Part shown: positions 57,627 to 64,000 of the stretch, one piece after another
Position numbering within the stretch: the first letter of the stretch is position 1
Layout: the number at the start of each line of letters is the position of its first letter
From: Pseudomonas fragi
Lineage (GTDB): Bacteria > Pseudomonadota > Gammaproteobacteria > Pseudomonadales > Pseudomonadaceae
DNA length: 64,000 nt
Direction: 5' to 3'
Assembly: GCF_002269505.1 (NCBI RefSeq)
Contig: NZ_NQKQ01000013.1
Location: forward strand, 62,001-126,000
The notes under the pieces: model-generated
Seen by the model: only the letters and a program-made list of their open reading frames with translations
What the model was told of the DNA's origin: nothing
The model's database searches: none
Program-made: the position numbers and the translations under genes

Positions 57627-58037
57627 ATGGCAGCTGCATCCGCATTTATTGATATTCCCGTTTCAGCCGACCAGGTCTGGCAATTGATCGGTGGCTTTAA
57701 CTCGCTGCCGGACTGGCTGCCCCTGGTTGCTACCAGTGAATCTGGTGAAGGCGGGCGCTTGCGCCATCTGCAGACCGTGGATGGCACGGTGATCGTTGAG
57801 CGCCTGCAAACATTCGACAATGCTGGCAAGACCTATAGCTACTCCATTGTCGAGGCGCCGTTCCCGGTGACCGACTACCTGGCGACCTTGCGCGTTGAAG
57901 CGCTGGGCGACGGCGCCCGTGTGACCTGGTCGGGCCAGTTCACCCCGGCAGGTGTGAGCACTGAAGCTGCCGAAGAACTGTTTGCCGGGGTTTATCAGGG
58001 CGGGCTGGCGGCGCTGAGCGGCAATTTCGCCGGCTGA
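57627..58037 (+). CDS. SRPBCC family protein
   Basis: 136 aa START/Bet v1-like helix-grip protein. FIDIPVSADQVWQLIGGFNSLPDWLPLV at the N-terminus, GGRLRHL, then YSYSIVEAPFPVTDYLATLRVE and a C-terminal helix. Binds an unknown hydrophobic ligand or acts as a cyclase. 31 bp after NIPSNAP, probably co-transcribed. Confidence 0.87.
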   Translation: MAAASAFIDIPVSADQVWQLIGGFNSLPDWLPLVATSESGEGGRLRHLQTVDGTVIVERLQTFDNAGKTYSYSIVEAPFPVTDYLATLRVEALGDGARVTWSGQFTPAGVSTEAAEELFAGVYQGGLAALSGNFAG

Positions 58038-58042
58038 TTTGT

Positions 58043-58064
58043 TGTGGGAGCGGGCTTGCCCGCG
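58043..58064. repeat. Single REP core
   Basis: tgtgggagcgggcttgcccgcg directly after the SRPBCC stop. No inverted partner nearby. The gap to 58260 beyond it is AT-richer and shows nothing recognised. Confidence 0.8.
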
Positions 58065-58266
58065 ATGGTATCGACGCGGTTCAACTGGCACACCGCATCG
58101 CCTGAATCGCTATAGCCCGTTTCCCATTAAATACAAGCGTAAAAGTGGGTTAAAACTACCCAGCTTCCGTGCAGTGATGGCCATTTAAAATCAACTAAAT
58201 CTTAAAAACTGTGGCTATTTAATGACTTAGGTCAGTATTGCCTTGAAATAAAATGTGCAGAATCAC

Positions 58267-58296
58267 TTGTTACTGATTGTTACGATAGGGTAAGAT
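58267..58296 (+). promoter_or_regulatory. Candidate sigma70 promoter of a small RNA
   Basis: TTGTTA (58267-58272), 18-bp spacer, TAAGAT (58291-58296). Four to five of six bases fit at each box. Confidence 0.5.
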
Positions 58297-58302
58297 CGCC
58301 CC

Positions 58303-58370
58303 GCGTTCACCTACCACGGTTTATGCATTTTTAAGCCCCAAGTTTCCATCAGCTACTTGGGCTTTTTTTT
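58303..58370 (+). ncRNA. Candidate small RNA with its own terminator
   Basis: About 68 nt from the predicted start to a strong terminator: aagcccCaagt / acttgggctt stem (58333-58363) with an 8-T run. No gene reading into the terminator lies within 260 bp, and no open frame in it looks coding. So this is either an sRNA or a distant terminator for the SRPBCC unit. I do not recognise a named family. Confidence 0.45.
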
Positions 58371-58410
58371 GCCTGAAATTTGATATTGGATCCAGTTTTC
58401 GGGCAAGAAA

Positions 58411-58432
58411 AAGGCGCCAATCGCTGGCGCCT
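58411..58432 (-). terminator. Rho-independent terminator of gudD
   Basis: aaggcgcca / tggcgcctt stem; on the minus strand a T-run follows. 31 bp beyond the gudD stop. Confidence 0.9.
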
Positions 58433-58462
58433 TCAGGCAGTTGCCACGCTCTAATGAGCGAT

Positions 58463-59812
58463 TCAACGCACCAGACAGGGCTTTTTGTTGTCGTATTTCC
58501 AGCCGGGAATCATGTACTGCATGGCTACGCTGTCATCCCGTGCACCCAGGCCCATGCCTTTGTACAGTTCGTGAGCCTTGGCCACGGCGTCCATGTCGAT
58601 GTCCACGCCCAAACCAGGCTTTGTCGGAACCTTGATGTGGCCGTCGACAATTTTCAGCGGTTCACGGGTCAGGCGCTGGCCGTCCTGCCAGATCCAGTGG
58701 GTATCAATGGCGGTGATGTCCCCCGGCGCTGCAGCCGCAACCTGGGTGAACATGGCCAGGGAAATATCAAAGTGGTTGTTGGAGTGCGAGCCCCAGGTCA
58801 GGCCCCATTCGTGGCACATCTGTGCAACGCGTACCGAGCCCTGCATCGTCCAGAAATGCGGGTCGGCCAGGGGAATGTCCACGGCTTGTGACTGAATCGC
58901 ATGGCCCATTTCGCGCCAGTCAGTGGCAATCATGTTGGTAGCCGTAGGCAGGCCGGTGGCGCGGCGGAACTCAGCCATCACTTCGCGCCCCGAATAGCCG
59001 TTTTCGGCGCCACACGGGTCTTCGGCATAGGCCAGCACCTGATGCTGATCACGGCACAGGGCGATGGCTTCTTTAAGTGACCATGCGCCATTGGGGTCCA
59101 GGGTGATGCGCGCATCGGGGAAGCGCTCGGCCAGTGCGGTTACTGCCTCGATTTCTTCGGCGCCGCGCAGCACGCCGCCCTTGAGCTTGAAATCGTTGAA
59201 ACCATAACGGGCTTGCGCCGCGTCTGCCAGGCGCACAATGGCTTCAGGGCTCAGCGCCTTTTCATGGCGCAGGCGTTGCCAGTCATCACCTTCGGTTTCA
59301 TTGCGGTAGGCCAGATCGGTCTGTTGGCGATCGCCAATGTAAAACAGGTAGCCGAGCATCTTTACCGCATCGCGTTGCTGGCCTTCGCCAAGCAGGGCTG
59401 CCACTGGCACTTCCAGGAACTGGCCGAGCAAGTCGAGCAGGGCGGCTTCCATGGCGGTGACGGCGTGGATGGTGATGCGCAGGTCGAAGGTCTGCAGGCC
59501 GCGCCCCGCCGAATCGCGGGCGGCGAAGGTGCTGCGCATGGCGTTGAGAACGCTCTGGTAGTTGCCGATGGGCTGGCCCACCACCAGGTTGCGGGCGTCT
59601 TCCAGGGTTTCGCGGATGCGTTCGCCACCGGGCACTTCACCCACGCCGATATGGCCGCTGCTGTCCTTGAGGATAACGATATTGCGGGTAAAAAAGGGGC
59701 CGTGGGCGCCACTGAGGTTGAGCAGCATGCTGTCATGGCCCGCCACCGGAATTACCTGCAGGCTGGTGACGATCGGAGCTTTTATGGCGTGATGTTGATG
59801 GTCGGCGTTCAT
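58463..59812 (-). CDS. gudD: Glucarate dehydratase
   Basis: 449 aa, enolase superfamily. Starts with [32 protein letters not shown], typical of GudD. Catalytic KxK at 209-211 (FKLKGG), metal ligands in [15 protein letters not shown] and the following Glu/Asp, and the His-Asp region [13 protein letters not shown]. Dehydrates D-glucarate or L-idarate to 5-keto-4-deoxyglucarate. 13 bp after gudP. The next pathway enzymes are not in this window. Confidence 0.95.
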   Translation of the reverse strand: MNADHQHHAIKAPIVTSLQVIPVAGHDSMLLNLSGAHGPFFTRNIVILKDSSGHIGVGEVPGGERIRETLEDARNLVVGQPIGNYQSVLNAMRSTFAARDSAGRGLQTFDLRITIHAVTAMEAALLDLLGQFLEVPVAALLGEGQQRDAVKMLGYLFYIGDRQQTDLAYRNETEGDDWQRLRHEKALSPEAIVRLADAAQARYGFNDFKLKGGVLRGAEEIEAVTALAERFPDARITLDPNGAWSLKEAIALCRDQHQVLAYAEDPCGAENGYSGREVMAEFRRATGLPTATNMIATDWREMGHAIQSQAVDIPLADPHFWTMQGSVRVAQMCHEWGLTWGSHSNNHFDISLAMFTQVAAAAPGDITAIDTHWIWQDGQRLTREPLKIVDGHIKVPTKPGLGVDIDMDAVAKAHELYKGMGLGARDDSVAMQYMIPGWKYDNKKPCLVR

Positions 59813-59825
59813 GGTCTGGTCCTTG

Positions 59826-61166
59826 TCAGGCAGGTTGCAGGGCGGTGGGGGTCACGGCCGTGGGAGTGGGTTTGGTCTTGGCAAAGAACACAATGAGAGC
59901 CGCAATGATCGACGTGCCGGCCAGACCATAGAGGCCGCCCTGGATCGAGCCGGTGGTTTGTTCCAGGAAGCCGAAGGTGGTGGGGGCGACGAAGCCGCCG
60001 AGGTTGCCGATGGAATTGATCAGCGCGATGACCGCCGCCGCGATGCGTGCATCCAGGTAGCCCTGGGGAATGGGCCAGAACAGCGCCGAAGCCGATTTGA
60101 AACCGATGGCGGCAAAGCAGATGGCGATAAACGCAAAGATCGGTCCGCCGGTAGTGGACATAAACATGCCGATGGCGGCAATGACCAGGGCGGCCGCCAC
60201 CCAGGCCTGCTGGAACCTGAATTTGCTGGCCAGCGAGGCAAAGGCGTACATGGCAATGATGGAGATCAGCCACGGGATCGAGTTGTAAAAGCCCACCTGG
60301 ATATCGCTCAGGTCGCCCATTTTTTTGATGATGCTCGGCAGCCAGAAGGTGGCCGCGTAAATGGTCAGCTGGATACAGAAATAGATCGCGCAGAACAGCA
60401 TGATCTGACGATCCTTGAGCAGCATGCCCAGGGTTGGCTTGACGGTGTTGGCGGCATCGCGTTCACGCTGCTCGCGGTCAATCTCGTTGACCAGCGCATC
60501 TTGCTCGGCACGGCTGAGCCACTTGGCGTCATGAGGTTTTGAGTCCAGCCAGAACCACACAAACACGCACAGCACCACCGAGGCCATGCCTTCGATGATG
60601 TACATCCACTGCCAGCCATGCAGGCCCATGCCGGTGATTTGCAGCAGCAGGCCGCTCAGTGGTCCCGAGATCAGCGAGGCCAGTGCCGAGCCGCTGAGGA
60701 AGATGGCAATCGCCTTGCCGCGTTCGGCGCCTGGCAGCCAGCGGGTGAAGTAATAGATCACGCCCGGGAAGAAGCCCGCTTCGGCTACGCCGAGCAGAAA
60801 ACGCAGGATATAGAAGTGGGTTTCGTTCTGGATAAAGGCCATCAGGGTGGCGGTGATGCCCCAGGTGAACATGATCCGGGTCAGCCAGATGCGGGCGCCG
60901 ACTTTTTGCAGCAGCATATTGGACGGCACTTCAAACAGTGCGTAGCCGATGAAAAACAGCCCGGCACCGAAACCATAGGCGGCGGCACCAATGCCCAGAT
61001 CGTGCTCCATGTGGCTGCGCACAAAGCCGATGTTTACCCGGTCGATGTAGTTGACGATAAACATGATGACGAAGAGCGGCAGTACATGCCTCTTCACCTT
61101 TTGGATCGCACGGGCCAGGACGGGGTCGTTGGCGTACGCAGCAGACGGATTGCTGGAAGTGTTCAC
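59826..61166 (-). CDS. gudP: D-glucarate/galactarate MFS transporter
   Basis: 446 aa, 12 helices, ACS-family of [29 protein letters not shown] (helix 1) is diagnostic, with [20 protein letters not shown] and a long central loop. Followed by gudD and divergent from the FCD regulator, so aldarate uptake is the likely role. Confidence 0.92.
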   Translation of the reverse strand: MNTSSNPSAAYANDPVLARAIQKVKRHVLPLFVIMFIVNYIDRVNIGFVRSHMEHDLGIGAAAYGFGAGLFFIGYALFEVPSNMLLQKVGARIWLTRIMFTWGITATLMAFIQNETHFYILRFLLGVAEAGFFPGVIYYFTRWLPGAERGKAIAIFLSGSALASLISGPLSGLLLQITGMGLHGWQWMYIIEGMASVVLCVFVWFWLDSKPHDAKWLSRAEQDALVNEIDREQRERDAANTVKPTLGMLLKDRQIMLFCAIYFCIQLTIYAATFWLPSIIKKMGDLSDIQVGFYNSIPWLISIIAMYAFASLASKFRFQQAWVAAALVIAAIGMFMSTTGGPIFAFIAICFAAIGFKSASALFWPIPQGYLDARIAAAVIALINSIGNLGGFVAPTTFGFLEQTTGSIQGGLYGLAGTSIIAALIVFFAKTKPTPTAVTPTALQPA

Positions 61167-61427
61167 AATTCAAAGCCCCACTGATTATTTTTATGCGGGT
61201 TATGTGTGCCGCAGGTCAGGCCTGCAGTTGCCAGACATCATACGAGTTGGCTTTTTTCCTGGCAATGCTTTGAAACAAACCAAAAAGTTATAAAAATGTC
61301 GATATAGATACTGAAGTGTCAATTTTCGGGTGATTTGCTGGCTTTAAGGCCAAATAAAGCTGCAAAAGAGGTACTTGCCTGAAGGCCGTAATCAGTTTTA
61401 AGCACAGGTTTGTCTGATTTTTATATA

Positions 61428-61442
61428 ACTTGTCATACATGT
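61428..61442. promoter_or_regulatory. Putative GntR (FCD) operator between gudP and gudR
   Basis: ACTTGTCATACATGT, palindromic as ACnTGTnnnACAnGT, the FadR-type TnGTnnnACnA form. 45 bp upstream of the gudR start, in the 320-bp gap 61167-61486. I see no other clear element in that gap. Confidence 0.5.
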
Positions 61443-61486
61443 TCGGGTGCTACTATCAGGCCGTCTTGTTCGAAGGGATTTGCCCC

Positions 61487-62197
61487 ATGCACGACCCCCA
61501 GAGTGCGCCGTTGCGCAAGCGTTCACCGGGCCTGGCCCACGACATAGTGGCCGAGCTGACACAGCGAATCCTGCTGGGCCAACTGGCACCCGGCGAGAAG
61601 CTGCCTTCCGAGTCGGCCATCGTGCGCGAGTACGGTGTGAGCCGCACGGTGGTGCGTGAAGCAATATCCAAGTTGCAGGCAGCGGGGCTGGTCGAAACCC
61701 GTCACGGCATTGGTACCTTCGTGCTTGAGCGTGATCAGCGCCAGGGCATTCACTTGAGCCGGGATACCGCGGCCAGCGTGCGCGGTATCGTCGAATTGCG
61801 CCTGGGCCTGGAGACCCAGGCCGCGGCGCTGGCCGCCAGGCGTCGCACGGAGGAACAACTGCTGCAGATGCGCCAGGCGCTGGATGACCACCAGAATTCA
61901 CTGGCCAACAATGACAGCAGCGTCGAGCCGGACCTGCGCTTCCACCAGTTGATTGCTCAGGCGACAGGCAACGCGTACTTCACCGATATCATTGCCCAGT
62001 TGGGGCGTTCGGTGATTCCGCGTACCCGGATCAATAGTGAAGAGCGCGGTGATACCGACCTCAAGCAGCTTGGGCAAATGGCCGTTCTGGAGCATGAGGC
62101 AATCTTGCGCGCGATCCGCCGCCAGGACCCCGACGCCGCCCGCGCTGCCATGCTGCTGCATTTGAGCAACAGCCTGGAGCGCATGGCGGGGGAGTGA
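61487..62197 (+). CDS. GntR/FadR-family regulator of glucarate genes (inferred)
   Basis: 236 aa from ATG 61487 with gaaggga upstream. wHTH IVAELTQRILLGQLAPGEKLPSESAIVREYGVSRTVVREAISKLQAAGLV; FCD effector domain from about 90 with Asp/His metal ligands in DLRFHQLIAQATGN and EHEAILRAI. Divergent from gudPD; probably represses them until aldarate binds. An open frame extends back to 61430 (TTG) without support. Confidence 0.9.
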   Translation: MHDPQSAPLRKRSPGLAHDIVAELTQRILLGQLAPGEKLPSESAIVREYGVSRTVVREAISKLQAAGLVETRHGIGTFVLERDQRQGIHLSRDTAASVRGIVELRLGLETQAAALAARRRTEEQLLQMRQALDDHQNSLANNDSSVEPDLRFHQLIAQATGNAYFTDIIAQLGRSVIPRTRINSEERGDTDLKQLGQMAVLEHEAILRAIRRQDPDAARAAMLLHLSNSLERMAGE

Positions 62198-62203
62198 GGG
62201 CTG

Positions 62204-64000
62204 TCACTTCAACGCCATATCCTCAGGATTGATCTGTTTCCAGGCTTGCAGCACCACCTGCGCCTTGGGCTCCTGGCCGCTGTCGAGGTAGAACTGGATC
62301 AACGCCAGACGCGCATCGCGAAACGCCGGCTGGCGTTTGAGCAGTTCTTCCATTTGTGCGCAGGCCTGGTCGAGCTGGCCGCTCTGGTGCAGGGCCACCG
62401 CCAGCACATAGCGGTACTGGCTGTTGTCCGGTTCCAGTTTCACGGCCTGCTGCAAAGCTTTCATCGCTTGTTCGGGCTGGCCGGCGCGAATCAATGCCAG
62501 CCCCTGGCTGTGTTGCAACAATGCTGCCTGGGGTTGTGCCTTGATCGCGCCGCTGAGCAGGGTCGAGGCCTCGGAACTTCGCCCGCTGGCCTCCAGCCAT
62601 TGGGCGAGAGTGACCAGCGCCGGGTAGAAGTCGGGATCACGCAGCAACGCGGCGCGCAGCTTGGGCTCAACCTCGGCATTGCGCCCGCTGGCCTGGTACA
62701 GCATGGCCAGATTGAGGTTGGACTCGGCCCGTTCGGCCAGGCTCAGTTGCACGCTTTCGTATTCACCGATGGCTGTGTCCCACCCGTGCTGATACGTCCC
62801 CAAGCCAGCGCGAGCAGCGCCCTGCAGGTTGCGAGCGGCAATGATGCGCACCGCACGCACGTCGTCACTGAGTAACGGGCCGAGCAACTCGATCCGCTCG
62901 GCAGGTGGCAAGAAGGCGCTCACCGCCCGTACCGCGCTTTCACGCACTTGCGCAGCGGGATGGTTGAGGTCCTTGCTGGCCAGTTTCAGCGCGGATTCGC
63001 TGGGGTAGTTGGCCAGCTCGGCCAACAGCGTTGCGCGTTGAATTGCCGGCAGATTGTTGCGCCGCAATTGCTCGTACAGCGTCTGCGCCGCACCCGGCCG
63101 GCCTGCCCGTATCAGCCACAGGCTTTCATCATAGCGCGCCGCTTGTGGTGCATCGTGGGCGCTCCATAGCTTGAATTGCTCGGTTACCCGGTCTGCGGCC
63201 TTGCCCTGATGGCAGGTCAGGCAGGCGTCAGGGGTACCCAGGACTTTGGCCCGCAGCGGGTTGGGGATGCTGAAGCTGTGGTCATGGCGAAAGTCGTTGC
63301 CCATGTAAAACTTCCCGGGCATATGGCAATCCACGCATTGCGAACCCGGCTGGCCTTCGGCATGGCGATGGTGGTCGATGGAGTCATAGTTCTTCGCTTG
63401 CAGGCCCTTGCCGTCAATTCCGGGGATCGCAGCCTTGCCGGCGGTGTTGTGGCATTGCAGGCACACGCCATTGCCCGGCGCCTTGAGTTCGGTGCTGTGG
63501 GGGTTGTGACAGTTGCTGCAACGCACGCCCTTGTCGAACATTTTGCTTTGCAGGAACGAGCCGTGTTCGAACACCTCGTCCTTGATCTTACCGTCCAGTG
63601 CGTACAGTTCGCGGGTCAGTACGCTGGGCAGGTAGTCGTCCATCAGGCGCTTGCCCACGGTAAAGCCATCGCCCAGTGGTGCGCGGCGGGCATGGCAGCG
63701 GGCGCAGGTTTCGATCTCGACAGTGGCGTCCTTGCTTTTAAGGTCAACGTCAAAGCCGCTGTGGGGCAACGGGTTGTTTTCGGTTACGGCGCGCAAATGG
63801 CTGGACGCCGGACCGTGGCAGGCCTGGCAACCGACGCCGAGGCTGTTCCACTGGCTGTTGAAGGTGTTGGCGGTGGCGTCGAAGTTGCGCTTGTAGCCGG
63901 TGGTGTGGCACTCGACGCACATGAAGTTGGCGTTCTGGCTGGGCTTGCTCCAGTGCAGCGGGTTCTTGAAATTCACGCCCTGGCCCGGGTACAGATGGAA
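62204..64000 (-). CDS. Multiheme cytochrome c with TPR tail (partial, N-terminus off the right edge)
   Basis: Open to the window edge: the frame continues past the GTG at 63976 as FHLYPGQG, so this is not the true start. Seven CXXCH heme motifs are visible: CVECH, CQACH, CARCH, CSNCH, CLQCH, CVDCH, CLTCH. From about residue 300 of the visible part come HEAT-like and then TPR repeats to the end (AMKALQQAVKLEPDNSQYRYVLAVALHQSGQLDQA). Similar to the cytochrome c554-like/TPR proteins; a periplasmic electron carrier or multiheme oxidoreductase. Substrate unknown. The signal peptide and perhaps another heme lie beyond 64000. Confidence 0.9.
   Translation of the reverse strand, partial: FHLYPGQGVNFKNPLHWSKPSQNANFMCVECHTTGYKRNFDATANTFNSQWNSLGVGCQACHGPASSHLRAVTENNPLPHSGFDVDLKSKDATVEIETCARCHARRAPLGDGFTVGKRLMDDYLPSVLTRELYALDGKIKDEVFEHGSFLQSKMFDKGVRCSNCHNPHSTELKAPGNGVCLQCHNTAGKAAIPGIDGKGLQAKNYDSIDHHRHAEGQPGSQCVDCHMPGKFYMGNDFRHDHSFSIPNPLRAKVLGTPDACLTCHQGKAADRVTEQFKLWSAHDAPQAARYDESLWLIRAGRPGAAQTLYEQLRRNNLPAIQRATLLAELANYPSESALKLASKDLNHPAAQVRESAVRAVSAFLPPAERIELLGPLLSDDVRAVRIIAARNLQGAARAGLGTYQHGWDTAIGEYESVQLSLAERAESNLNLAMLYQASGRNAEVEPKLRAALLRDPDFYPALVTLAQWLEASGRSSEASTLLSGAIKAQPQAALLQHSQGLALIRAGQPEQAMKALQQAVKLEPDNSQYRYVLAVALHQSGQLDQACAQMEELLKRQPAFRDARLALIQFYLDSGQEPKAQVVLQAWKQINPEDMALK

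Overview
The window reads as chromosome of a Pseudomonas, most likely of the fluorescens group. The reasons are high GC, dense ATGA-coupled operons, the 180-kDa NAD-glutamate dehydrogenase, the DUF4404-mlaA-rssB-rssC neighbourhood, and several REP palindromes built on GTGGGAGCGAGC. No rRNA, tRNA, insertion sequence, prophage or CRISPR array was recognised. The species call is inference; no search was run.

Layout. 1-3805: sbcC (runs off the left edge) and sbcD, a DNA-end nuclease pair. 3872-10706: a tightly overlapping minus-strand Bat-type operon (MoxR ATPase, DUF58, DUF4381, BatA, a BatB/BatC-like VWA-TPR protein, BatD). 10903-12156: an amidohydrolase and a small acidic conserved protein. 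12157-17509: gdhB behind a long leader that carries an ArgR-like direct repeat and a nested palindrome. 17587-20844: DUF4404, mlaA, rssB and rssC. 21071-23344: an arylsulfotransferase-like protein divergent from a GlxA-type AraC regulator.

23353-33321: a complete itaconate-catabolism locus with a divergent LysR regulator, itaconyl-CoA hydratase, acyl-CoA dehydrogenase, VOC protein, MmgE/PrpD protein, CoA-transferase, citramalyl-CoA lyase and a DctPQM TRAP transporter. The same gene order is known to me from P. aeruginosa, where ict, ich and ccl convert itaconate to acetyl-CoA and pyruvate. 33443-36997: a small secreted basic protein, a purine permease and an 8-oxoguanine deaminase, with two identical TTGTATACAA palindromes around them. 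37572-49280: an amidase, an OprD porin, an aromatic-acid MFS transporter and a full mhp pathway (mhpA-B-C-D-F-E) for 3-(3-hydroxyphenyl)propionate, divergent from mhpR, with a palindrome like the E. coli MhpR operator between them.

49281-51165 is the most repeat-rich part: two palindromic elements with long terminal inverted repeats, a (TTTTGC)7 microsatellite, a 108-bp direct repeat and one DUF3077 gene. 51166-58037: a LysR regulator, an aapJQMP-type amino-acid ABC transporter coupled to an isoaspartyl peptidase/asparaginase, then NIPSNAP and SRPBCC proteins. 58038-58462 holds a candidate small RNA with promoter and terminator. 58463-62197: glucarate dehydratase and transporter, divergent from an FCD-type GntR regulator. 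62204-64000: a multiheme cytochrome c with a TPR tail, cut by the right edge.

Most of the window is a set of catabolic modules, each with its own regulator and transporter: itaconate, purines, phenylpropionate, acidic amino acids or isoaspartyl peptides, and glucarate. These sit among conserved housekeeping genes. I found no convincing wholly new system. The best leads are the three uncharacterised enzymes inside the itaconate operon, the paired TTGTATACAA sites, the candidate sRNA, the repeat cluster at 49.3-51.1 kb, and the VWA protein that has lost its metal site.
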